Shown: piece after piece, positions 1-12,300 of the stretch | How positions within the stretch are numbered: position 1 is the first letter of the stretch | Layout of the letters: the number at the start of each line of letters is the position of its first letter | Origin: Acridotheres tristis | Taxonomy: Eukaryota; Chordata; Aves; Passeriformes; Sturnidae | Assembly (NCBI GenBank): GCA_037013685.1 | Contig: CM072894.1 | Coordinates: forward strand, 17,478,949-17,542,948 | Length of the DNA stretch: 64,000 nt | Direction: 5' to 3' | Translations under genes and position numbers: made by a program | Notes under the pieces: model-generated | Database searches by the model: none | Told to the model about the DNA's origin: nothing | The model's input: only the letters and a program-made list of their open reading frames with translations

Positions 1-298
1 ATTTTAATGAGTCTGAAGCAAAATTGTCCCCAGACCCCCCAATCGGTCATGCTATCAACACTTACCCAGTGAGTGATAGAAGCAATTCAAGAACCACTTT
101 AGCACTGGCTGTAATTGGAGTCAAATTAACTTGAGTGCTTGTTCTGCAATGAGAAGGAAACAATGGTGTTTATTTTACAAATTTAGTGGGTTTCTCTCTA
201 CTACTAAATTACTTCTGTGAATCAAGCAAACAAATGCAAAATGTTTACAACTGTATATCAAAGGAAAATGCAGATGCATGCACACAAAGAAAACTTAC
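1..298 (-). other. ITGA6: ITGA6 intron 17 (partial)
   Basis: Sequence downstream (in the gene) of the exon 17 donor. No exon-like frame with splice signals is seen here, so the next exon lies outside the window. Confidence 0.85.
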
Positions 299-378
299 GT
301 TTCCAGCTTCAGGTTAATTTCTAAGTCTGTTGTATCAACATTAACTTTAGTGGTACTTAAGATCAGATAAAAGGTTAC
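299..378 (-). CDS. ITGA6: ITGA6 exon 17 (calf-1, last exon in window)
   Basis: Eighty bases, residues 746-771 plus two bases. It encodes [20 protein letters not shown] and INLKLE, the calf strand found in all laminin-binding alphas. The donor AC|GTAAGT leaves two bases of a Thr codon for an exon beyond the window. Confidence 0.94.
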
Positions 379-3300
379 CTAAACAAGAAAGAAGACAAAT
401 ATGTGAGCTCCTTATAAGATACATTGATACATGAAATTTTATAGAAAATTTCAGTATTAAGTTCCAGAGTTAAAAAGATGGATCCAAATCACATTTTCAG
501 TTGCTACACACAGGAACTCTGGATGACTGCAGTCAGTCAGGACAAGATTTTACAACTTGAGTAAAGTAAGTGCAACTTACATTAGAATTTCTTTTGAAAG
601 GATTTCCAAGTTCACACTCTGCTTGAGAACCATTTTGGTTAGCACCACACGTTAGCTGTTTTTCCTGATTAAACAGAATACATTTACAAGTAAAAATATG
701 CTGGAATTTTTTTTACATTTTCAGTATTTTTTCTCTTAAAAATACTTACAGGATAAGCCCTCATCTCTCTGAATGCAGAGTATGTCAGACTGTCTGGAAA
801 AGTTGCAATTAGTTTAGCTTCATATGCATCTTCACCATCTTTTTGTGGATTTTTTACATCAGATGGATTGTTTGTCACTGTTATTTCTAGGGCAATATCT
901 TTCTGGTCTTTCAGAACAAGCACTGGCATGCCATTTTCACTGCAGAAACAGAATGTACAGGGTTCTGTGCATTAGGAAAACAAATGTGTATGAAAGTTTG
1001 CTTCTTATGATGGTTTATCCAAATACAATCTCCTCTTATTAGGAAGAATTATAGTAAAACTATGAACATGAATAATAAGTTTTTTCCCCCCACACCAGTA
1101 TTTCATCTGACAGTAGCCAACAGTTAAGAGAACAGAACAGGCTGATAAATCCCTCAAGTAGGAGTTCATAGTTCTTCTGAACCAGCACTTGCATCTGACT
1201 CACGTAGTGATGAATGTTCTCCAAATTAATCTACTGACCTGCTTTTTTCTTGTTAAGTATACACAGGATTGGCTTCTGAGTGTGGCACTCACTGCTAAAA
1301 ATGTCTGACTGCTGGCAGTAAATAAATGTACTCCCTTCTGTTTGTTTTACCCCCGCTGTAATTCCACTGGCCCTCCAGGAAGGAGGGATGCAGCAGGGTG
1401 CTGGGGCATGTGTTAAGATGAAACCGTTACTCCATTTCTCTTTAACTACTTCTCTTGGCCTATTAGACTATACTCTATTGAGTTGTCATACAGTCAAGTT
1501 TCATCTGCAAAATAATTAACAGTGTTACACAATAAACTACTGCAAGGCTGGTTTAGAATCTAATTTCTCCAGGTGTTAAAATGGTTTTATTTTTCTTTTA
1601 GCCTACTCCTGCACTATTGTGGCCACTTAGTATCCATTCAACTCTGAACCACTTTTCTTCTCAAGCTCTTCCCCTCTGCCCCCCTTCCTCGCCCTGACAA
1701 ATCAGTGCTACTACCAAGGGCTGTGTTTTCCAGACACAGAAAAAAAGCTGTTCTCTTTCCCAAAATCATCTCCTAAAAGTTCTTTTAAGCACTTGTTAAT
1801 AATGTGAACTTTAGAAGTGCATTAATCGAGACTTACAGTGGTAAATAAGTAAACCTGTCTTCATTTCCCTCTCTTGTACAAAACCGGTACTGAAGTTTAA
1901 GATTGCTGTGACATTCATTGTCGTCTCCACATCCTTCTTTTAAGAACTCCACCTAAATAAAACCAAAGCAATTTTACTGCCTGACACACAATACTAGCTT
2001 AAAATGAGATTTCTGAAGCACAATGAATAAAGCATCTACATGGAACTCACAAGGCACTTTCCTGGACAGAGTTCAGATTTTATCCTGACTTAATTCTTGC
2101 CTGTTGACTTTTACTTTGTGAGATACAGCCCTTGATGCTGGTAATTTAGAACTTTAAATGTGACTAAAAAGCAGAGTTGAATAATTCTAAGTGAGAGGTA
2201 CACTTCTAATAAGGAAATATATCTAAGTCTGATTCTTCAATAAGCATCAAGGGCATAAGAATTTTAACTGAGATATTCCCTCCCTTCTATGTTACTGCTG
2301 CAGTCATTGCTCAAATGCTGTTACAGCATCCTAACAGTGGAAGAATTAACAGTGTACATTATCGTGTTATGTTGGACAAGTGTTCCCAGCAGGAGACAAT
2401 GAATGTCCATTTTTAACTGAAAGTACATTTCTTCCTAAACTTATTGGGGAGAGGGAAGAAACTGAGGAGCTATCCCATCTTCACTTCTGTTGCAAAAAAA
2501 CACAGTACATAGTTCATAACATATAACAAGTTCAGAACAAAATATAAAATAATAATCCAATAGTTACATGTTCAGTGCCACCCCAGTTATTTCCTTTGGA
2601 CATAATTTAGCTTTCTACAGTCTACAAATAACATAAATTTAAAGAAGTGCAGATTTATGTGAATATGTGATATCAAAGGCTTACTTTTGTGGTCTCTGTT
2701 TCAGATTCATTTGAATTTAGAATTGGTATAAGATCTGGAAGTGTGCTCTCTCTTCTCTTGGATGATGACTCCAGGCCAGCAATTTTAACACTGACTGATA
2801 TTGGAATGGGACGTAGCTTATCTTTAATTTTTTCCTGTTAAAACATTTTAAATTGCATAGTTAGTGTACAGTGCAGAGAAGAAAGAAACAACACAAAGAT
2901 GAGCTTTTGAAACTGTATATAAATTCAACACTTTCTGAACATGCAGGAACACAAAGAGCCCAGCCCTACTGTCTTTTTTTTTTCCCTCTGGTTTCCCAAT
3001 CTGACGATTCCTCTCGCCATTAGGAATTCCTAGGAAGCACAGATGGCAATTCTGTGAAATTCACACAGCTACAGTAAAATAACACACTGGAACAGGTTTG
3101 AGTAACATGGTCTAGTAAAGGTGCTAATGGCACGGGATTTGGAATTAGATGATCCTTGAGGTCCCTTTCAACCCAAACCACTCTATGATTCTATTCTATT
3201 CATAAATTAAAGTTCTTTAATCTGCTGGGGTCAAAAGCAACCTTGGAGGCTGACTCATTCCTGCTGAGCCATGGAGAGGGAATCTGTTTAGCCTCTGGAG

Positions 3301-6300
3301 CAATACCACCTCTATGCACCACTACAGCAGCCAAGTCAAGAGACTGCATACCAAGCTTTCTTGTCCTGCCCATTCATCCACTCCAAAACCCATGGATTAA
3401 AATTCTTTTCCTGAACAGTCACACTATAAAATTCTGTAACAATTATTTCTGTTGGAAGCAGCCCTCCGTTTTTGGTACTTAGTCCCTCTCTATTGTTCTA
3501 AATTTGTTCAGCTCTATTGACCCCCAGAATGTGCTGCAGTGGCTACAGTTTTTATCCATACTTTGCAAGAAAGGCAACAGGAGGAAGTGGCATGTGTGTA
3601 GGGAATAGTAAACTATGGTGGGTTTCGATTTTTGAAGTTTTATATTGCATATGACTTTGAAATTATATACAGTTATATACAAAGGCTCCTTCCATGAGGC
3701 TGCAAAAAAAGGAGCATTCTTTTGTTTTAAGTGGATCTAAATAAAACAAGCAGTCTTCCTTACCTGCAGTATAAGCTTTGTGGTCACACACTCCCATGAG
3801 TTCTGTCCCCTGAGGGTTGTACTTGCAGTGAACTGATCAGACGAGTGGTCACTGAAGCGCACCCTGGAGGGCAGGCCCAGCTGCCGCCTCTCATTCTCCA
3901 CTTCGAACGTGTAATTGATTTCTATGTGAAAAAAAAAGTAGGTCACTATAGAAAAAAAATAATCATTTCCATATTAAAAAGAATGTTAATTTCACCAGGC
4001 ATGATCTTAAGCATTATTCTAGAAGACTGTTCCAGCCAGTGCTGAAGGTTTTAGTCATGTCGGTTTTGTCCTGCCACAGTTGAGGGCCAGGTACCCCATG
4101 TGTGAATCTGAGGAAAATTTTGAAAGCAAATTCTGTTATTCCCTAGTAAACCGTTCCCTTATGGGCATGCGGGGCTGGCTGGGGGAGCTGTAATTGCTGT
4201 GCGGAGCCAGCAGAGGGCTGAGCTACCCACTGTAAATACCCGGACTGCGCTGTAGGGGATCCCTCTTGGGTCCCAAATGGCACCTGAGAGCCAGCAGGAT
4301 TCTGAGGTCAAGGTACACTGAAAATTTTAACACTGAAAGCAGAAGTGCGACGAGAGCTGTCCAGTTGTGTGCTAAGATGTGTTTTACTAGATCTGAACTT
4401 GGTGTATCTTTCAATGATTACTTCAATGTGCTAATCCAGTGCTGCACAAGTGGAAACGGCCCTCAGTGTGCCAAGGCAGAGCTGCAAGCACTTCACCTGC
4501 TGAAGGACCAGCAACTCATTCAGGCACAGCCTTTGGATTTTAAGAGTAACTGAGAAACTCAAGACAACACAGGAGAAAAAGGGTCATTTGGCTTAAAGTT
4601 CCTCTCATTTCCTCTCAAAATCCTACAGAGTTCTCCAAGAGGTAGTAACAGCAGCATTTTAACAAGTGCTTTATGTTTTTGTGGCACAGTCTTCCAGTCT
4701 TCTCCTATTAATGCAGATTTTTTTATTTCCGTAAATAATTTCCACAAAACCATTTTCACGAATACAGGATAGGTTCATAGGGTAAGCCTCCAATAAGAAA
4801 TAATGCTCTCTAAAGATGTATCAAAATGTATAATTAAAAATTATTCTCTAAAGCAGCAGTAACCTAGAGAGGAAAAATGGTTTGGGATCTGTATAGCAGC
4901 CATTTGCTCACTGGCAGTTTTAATACTTAGAAAGCTTTAGTCTGTCATCCACAGAACAGCTTAACACACCAGCATGATATGACTCTAAATACAGACAGCA
5001 ACAGCTGAGCTTAGCACTGAGTCACATTTTAAATTTGTCAGTCACTATCTGAGATGAGTCACTATAATTTGAGCAATATTTTTCCATTATAAACTCTAAA
5101 AAGGAAAAAAAAAAAAACTAAGCAAACCATGTGACAAAGAGATCAAAAATATTTATCTTCAGAACTTACTTATTCTTGGATTTAAATCTCTGGGGTTTGC
5201 AGTATATTTAAAACATGCTTTCACATCCATCCTGTAAAAAGTGCCAAGAAATTAGTATTAACATTTAACAGGGCATGGTCCAAGAGAATGAAAAGTTTTA
5301 ACTGATCAGTCTTATGACTGATATTTGCTGCTTACTAGACTCAATTACAAAGCAAGAAAAAATGGTTAATAAGCAATTAAGCATTTGCTCTTATGTGTCT
5401 ACTCAAGACAAAGCTTTTCAAGCCAAGAGACTTGTGATAAAAGTCTAAAGAGACAAAGTGACACTCATTTTCAAAAATGAATTTTAGGAAAAGGACATAC
5501 TCCACATCTTATCTTTAGCACAGTAGCCTGATGAAATTCAGGAAGTCAAAATAAACATATGCAGATACATTTGCTTAACCTGCATGGCTCTTATATCCCT
5601 TCATTTAAACATGATCACTGAATGACTTTTGACAGCAGAAAGCTCAGCATACCAAGGCTTCTGGTAAGAGTAATTTCTTTTTTGCTCACCTTATTTCACC
5701 ATGGTCCTCAGAGTTTTTTTTCTTTAGATCAATTCTATCAGGGTATACTGTAATGTTTCTTCTAATGCTTATCACAGGCCGAGATCTTCATTTGGGGAAA
5801 AGAATGGAGAATAAAAAGAAGATGTAAAAAAAGAAGCCATTTCTGTTAAGATTAACAAAATAATTAGTGTGAATTATCAGATTCCCTCCACACATTCGTT
5901 GCATTGATTTGCAACAAAGACACCCCAAGAAACACAGAGTTTGGCTTTTATACTGGCTAGAAAAAAACCTGAAAACTATTAAAAGCTAAGCAAAGCAAAG
6001 GTCACTGAGAACAACTACAGATCATGAGGGGGAAGCAGGCTACACTAACATGATGTTGTTGTTGTCATTCTATACACTTATGAAAACCAGAAAATTCAGT
6101 GATGGATTCTACCACCAATAGTAATTCAGCTCCTGTGAACAGCTACAGGTACTACAGTTCAATCAGATTCATGTTCACAAGAGCTTTAATATGGAGCCTG
6201 GTGGCCATGGGAAATGATGTTTTCATTTCCTGCTTCCTCTGCATGTAGGCTGTAACCATACTTCTGCCTGACAACTTGTCTTTTCTCTTCCATTTCTGGA

Positions 6301-9300
6301 AGGGAAAAGGTATTTCACATGAACATACGAATGAGCTGATCCTATTATTAAAGCATCCAAAGGTTGTTTAAAATAGCTGGTAAGCCACCTGCTCCATTTA
6401 AGTGGGCCACTTAATCTACTGTGTATCACCGTAAGAGGTTTTTGTTCTCACCTTGGTAAAAGTTTTTGTCCTGCCTTTATCAGCAAAAGACTAAGGCTCC
6501 TTTTTGAGTAAGCAAAACGCTAAATAATCTGACCAGCACTCCTCTACCACCTACTCTGTTCTCTTCCACAAGCCACGTGAGTTGCTTTTCTTGGGCACTG
6601 TTCCAGTGTATTTAAGAACATTACAGTTACATGCACAGATACCATACACCTTTAGAGATGGGAGCATAAATTGCAGGAAGGGCAGTTCTGCCTGGAAATT
6701 AAAGTTGTTTGTCCCAGAATTCAGATAACCAGTTTTGGAGTTTCTGCTTCTCATCCTTTGGGACCTGACAACAACCACCAAAGACCTGAGCTTGATGCAG
6801 CATTCACAGTTCTGATGCTGAGACAGACAGTCAGTCCTCTTCCTGCCCATTACTAATGATTCAGCTTAACAGTACATTAAATTGGGGAAAAAAGCAGAGG
6901 TCTGCAAAAGACTAACTTCATCCCTAATTTAGGCACGTACTATAGAAATCCCAAAGGCTCCTAGCTGCAGGGCTTCCTCACTGTTTCATGGACCCCAGTG
7001 CAAGCTCAGCAAGGCTGTGTGCACTTTACTGGTTTGGATCCTCAGCTTCAAAAGTGGGGGTTGGTTCTGTTTTCTTCTCTTTTCAGTAAAGCACAGTTAA
7101 GTAAGATAAGGGAAGCAAATGTATTAGTTAACTTCTCTTTAAGGAATTACTTATCACCCTTAAATTCCATTCAAGGACACAAACATCCAAGTTACAATAG
7201 GACAAAACTAAGATTCAGGTACACTGTCCATATCAGCATTCTACAGGAACTGTCCATGTTCACCCTCTTACCCTGTAGTGATTGCAAGGCAGGTTCTCAA
7301 GGGGAGTATGGGGATAAAGAAACAAACCAATTTATGGAGTCTCTGCCCTTCCCCCCCACCTTCCCTCAAATTTCCAATTTCTGGTAGGAAAAGTACACTC
7401 AAAGCCAAACAGCTTTTTGTTACTTCTAAGTAAATTGTTTTTAAGAAACTAAAACCAAAGCCCTGGTGTAATTAATTAAGGTTCTGCGTATAATACCTGT
7501 ACACATTTACAGAATCTGATAGGGAACCAACGGCAACATCAGGGTAGGAATTTTTATCCAGGTCCATATTTCCAGCAATAGAGTAACCAAAGTAATTGGT
7601 GTGTGTTTTTTCTCCATCAAGAATCTAAAAAGCAAGCAGATTGAGGGAATTCAGACATTTAAAAGTGATAAAGGTGAAATAAGTAACAAGTGAACATAAC
7701 TGTCTTATGGCCAGAGAAAAAAGAGGGAAGAGATATAATGAAGTAGGACCTGTGAAATAGGACCTCTGTGTTCAGTTCTGCAAAAGGACACCGAAGTGCC
7801 AAGATGATTTGCTCTTCTTCCAAGAAATCAACTGGCAATAGCAGTGAGTACCAGAAATTACTCATCTGCAGAGAGCTTAGTTCATCTTTATTTACAGTAT
7901 TTATGGACTATAAATACTCGAAACAGAAAAAGCATTCTATGAAGTATTATAAAGTATTCAAGCAGTATTCTAGGGAGTATAATGAAGTTTCATTCCCACC
8001 CTGTAAATTGGACACAGTGACCCTCAAAAAAAATTTATTTTAAAAGCAAGTGAAACAGTAATAATGAAAGAGAAAACAAAGAAACTAATTGTTTTCACAT
8101 CACCAGATTTACTTTTTTAAAACCCAGAATTTATTTATATACACATCTTTTTTCCTTCTGCACATATTACTGGTGCCAATAGATGGCCCCAGAAATAAAA
8201 ATATATATTAAAATCAAGAATTCCTAATCTTTCCTGTCAGCAGTGCAATCTTTGAAAGGCCCCGTGGCTTTCCTGCATACCCACCACCCCATTAATAGCA
8301 ATGGAAAGGAAGATGGATGGCACTGTCATTCCTTTAATTTTGTTCAAGAAGAATCATATAGTAAAGGTCATTTCATTACCTGTGCTGGTTTTGTATTTAT
8401 TCCATTCTCGGATCCATGATAAATGTATACTTTGCCAAAACCATCATATGGAGCCCCTACTGCAATATCTGGTGAAAATAAGTTGCAACATCCAAAATCA
8501 TTCTTGCTCTTTCTGCAGCATGCAATCAAAGGGTAAGATACTGCAAGTCTGGCATTGGCCAAACAGTCTCATATTTTTATTGTCATTGTTTTCATTTACC
8601 TGGATATCCGTCCTGATTAATGTCCCCAACATTTTCAACTGCAAGTCCAAACATGGAGTCAGTGGTTCCATTTAAGCGAAGAGGCTTCACCCCTGCCCAT
8701 TTTCCCTGGTTGTTCATGTAGATGTACACGGCACCCCCGATATCCCCGCTCCTGTCAAAGTACTGCGGGGCCCCAACAACTATGTCCTGCCAGCTTAGAA
8801 TTAAAAGGAAAAAAAAAAAAAAGGTAGTGTTTTTGTAAAAGAACTCTGAAAAATAACTGCTCAGACTGTGAGCTCAAGCTCAGCTGCCCAAAGAGCTGGT
8901 GAACAAAGCCTAAAATGTGCATTAAACTGGTTGGGAATCAACAGCCTCATTGACACCGCAAGCTGGTTTATTCCCTTGAAGGCATACAAGGACCTTCTAT
9001 GGCCTTCTTGGGTATGAGACTGGTTTCCTGTTTCTCTGTTTATAATAATTGCTTAAATAAAACTCTTTATTAGAAAGGTAGACTCTGTCCTGATTGATTC
9101 TCAAGACACTCAGCATTTCCTCCAGGAAAACATGGAAGGTGGGATTTGTCATTCCTTATATTTCTAACGTGAAAAACCAAAGCAGAAATAAACAAGATGG
9201 CTATCCTTTATCATACAGGCAGCCGGAGTTAACCATAGCCATACCCATCACTGTTGAGGTCCACAACAGCAACATCATAGCCAAAAGAGGAGGCCAGGCC

Positions 9301-12300
9301 TTCTCCTTCAAACATGTGCTCCAGGGAAAGTGCTCTCTGATTTTTTTCTTTTTTCAGTAAAACAACTGCTCCGCTGTGGTTCGCTCTTGGGGCACCAGAC
9401 ACAAAAGTCATCTCATCTTGGGAGACAATTCCTTTACCAGAGTCCAAAGAGAAACCTTACACAGAGAAAGAAATACAAATTACCTAAGTAACAGCTTGCA
9501 TCTTAATATGAGAAAATAAACATTTCCCCTGCTATATTAAAGTGGTATATGGAATAAAAGTTTTGTCTAAAGCACAGAGTGCTCTGGCTGGGAATTCTTA
9601 ATTTCTGTTTGCATTGGTGGACACGTATTTGCAAGTCATCACTCCTCCATACATTGCATTTAGTATTTCCCCACAAAACATAGTAATTCATTGCTCACTT
9701 GGACCTGCTTTTCACAGACACCAAATACAGGATGTGTACATCTTAGACACAACTACAGCTTTACCACTTGAATATAGCTTGAGTACTTCACCTCTGGCAA
9801 AATTATCAGAAAACCTCCTAAGTAAAGTCAGTATCATTCTACTGCAAACATGCAAATTATACTGCACCAGCGTTTTCATATGAATGATGTACGCAGTATT
9901 TGAGAATCAGTTTACACAGTAATGGTGAAATGGGCAATTTTAAGTTAATGCAGCCCTAAACATGACATGTCCAAATTAATTTAGTCTTACAATACATTTT
10001 AAAATATGAAAAACCAAGTTAAAAGACTATACTACATATACCAGTAAAGGCCAGTAATATAGCCAATAAAGGCCAAAGTAGAAAACTGCCCACTTTGCAA
10101 GGAAGAAAGATACCAGCCAGCAGATGGGAGTCTCCCTCTGAAACACTTCACCACTACTATGGAAATTCTCAATTACAGCAATTCACAATGAGACAGTTCC
10201 AGAAAAACACCTGAGGGAGTCCCAACTGGGGGAAGGATGAGAAGGTTAGGAGAAATGCATGACAAGTCAGCACTTCTCTGAAGCCTTCTTACTTTTCTCT
10301 CTCCCCCTTATCTGAATCCCTGTTTTTTTCATGCTTTACTTATGATGTATTTGATATGAGAGGGGATAGAGGGGAGAGGATCATGACAAAGGTCTGGAGA
10401 TTATGTCTGACCAAATGCTGCCACCTCAAGTGGTCACAAACCTAAGTAGCTATTCATCATTATATCCACTGACTTGTCCACCTGTATGCTGGGAGGCAAT
10501 GTTTTGTACACAAACTGATCTGGATGAGTATCAGATACAGCTGTCAAAAATAGAAGACCTATAAATATGAGTGAAAGATTGAAGAGAAAAAAATAGCAGT
10601 TAAGCAAAGCACCTATAACCACATGTGCTTACAGTCTAAACAGACAGAACAGTAATGCCTGGGATGAGCTGGCTTGCCTGGAAGTGGTTCTGATTATTAC
10701 AACTCAAGGCAGCATTTACATTTAGAGATAAGTGCATTGGTTATTATGTACAGGAAAAAGTTGATATGACTGTTCACAGCAAAAGGCACCAGCCTCCACA
10801 GCACTCCTCACCTTAGCAATTCTTATTCCACCAGAAGATGCCATCAGCTTGTCTAACATAAGCTCTTAGGATGATTTTTCTAGTTACTTTTACACCCAGT
10901 AATTACTGCTGATATTTAACAGAAGTTTATGTGCTCTTTCTGTAACATATATGTAGCTCTACGTTTGCTCTCTTCTTGACTTGCTTTTTTACTTTTTACG
11001 TAAGCAATGCCCTTCCCATCTATTCAGCTTTCCATCACTCACATAGAAATTCCAGTCTCGGGTTACCAAAACTCTTATTTGTTGCATATGCCAAAAGCAG
11101 TGGATCAACACACCACAGAAATCTGCACTGGAACAGAAGGATTCTTTACACTTAATGCCTTTCCAAAAATGCAGCATAGCCTTTTCAGTGTATGTCACTG
11201 GTGTACAGAAAGAACACTGTACTAAGGACATATTCTTGCTTTCCTGACTGCACAAAGAGTGAGAGATTCACCTCCTGCAACACATACACAAGTATATAAA
11301 CAGTACTTATATTATGGTATTTTAAAGGTCTTTTAAAAGCCATTGGAGTTTTAAAAACTTGATTAATAATAGAATTTCACTTACCTACCAGGAGAGAAAA
11401 TCTGCAGCCTTAATAGTTACATCCAGAAACTGAAATTTTGGTAAACTTTGTGGTACTACATAGCAGAGACTCTGTGACTAAGGACTACAGACACATTCAT
11501 TGTACTGACTTGTCCCATCACAGTGATTATAATCCCTCCCTGAGATTCCGTAGGCCTTCAGCACAGCTCTCGAATCTCACATTACAACAGCAGCTCTTCT
11601 AGGTACCTCAGCAGTATCATCTTACACTTAAAATTGGCCCATCAATTTGGAGGGAGGCTGTGAATTATTCAGAACAGTTAAGGTGTTCAGGGTCCACAAT
11701 GGAACATCTGCTCCCATTTCAGATCATCACACCAGGCTGGGATCACAAATGTTTAAGAGACCTGAAGAGATTTACCACATGTACTTAATCCTACCTAAGT
11801 AACTGTTAGCTGGAACAGGAACTAGATTCTTATCCTGGCGGCTCTCATCACCAACTTCGTAAGGCCCATCATCAAAGATACCCAGATCATAAAATGTCTG
11901 ATTCTTTTGCTCTGCACGAACCACCCCTGAAAAAATGAAATGATAAAATAAAAGCAAATGAATGGTGAGAAAAATAACAAATAAATGTTCCCAACTTATA
12001 TTAATTATGATGAATGACAGTGACTGCTGTTAAAAATGGGACAAACAGAGAATAGTGCATTGGGTTAGTGTTTTGTCTCTGTTCTGTGTGCCAGAAACTC
12101 ATGCTGCTCTACGGAGAAGCCATACAATGATCTGGAAAATACGGGATACTAAGGAAATTCTCAAAAAAAACCCATTGAACCAGTTTGGTCATAAACCACC
12201 CTCATCCTGTATTTCTTAGCCTTATAAAGCTTCTCTTAAAAAGGAGGTAAGTAGACAGGAATTTTTTTTAAAATTACATTTCATTATGACAAACACCAGC

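Noticed and set aside
4223..4553. Overlapping open frames on both strands in intron 11.
   Set aside because: Neither has splice sites in phase with the flanking ITGA6 exons, whose frames join perfectly without it.
10200..10260. TGCATG on the plus strand downstream of X2, considered as an RBFOX site.
   Set aside because: On the transcript strand it reads CATGCAT, which lacks the GCATG core; only the 10330-10334 copy has the right orientation.
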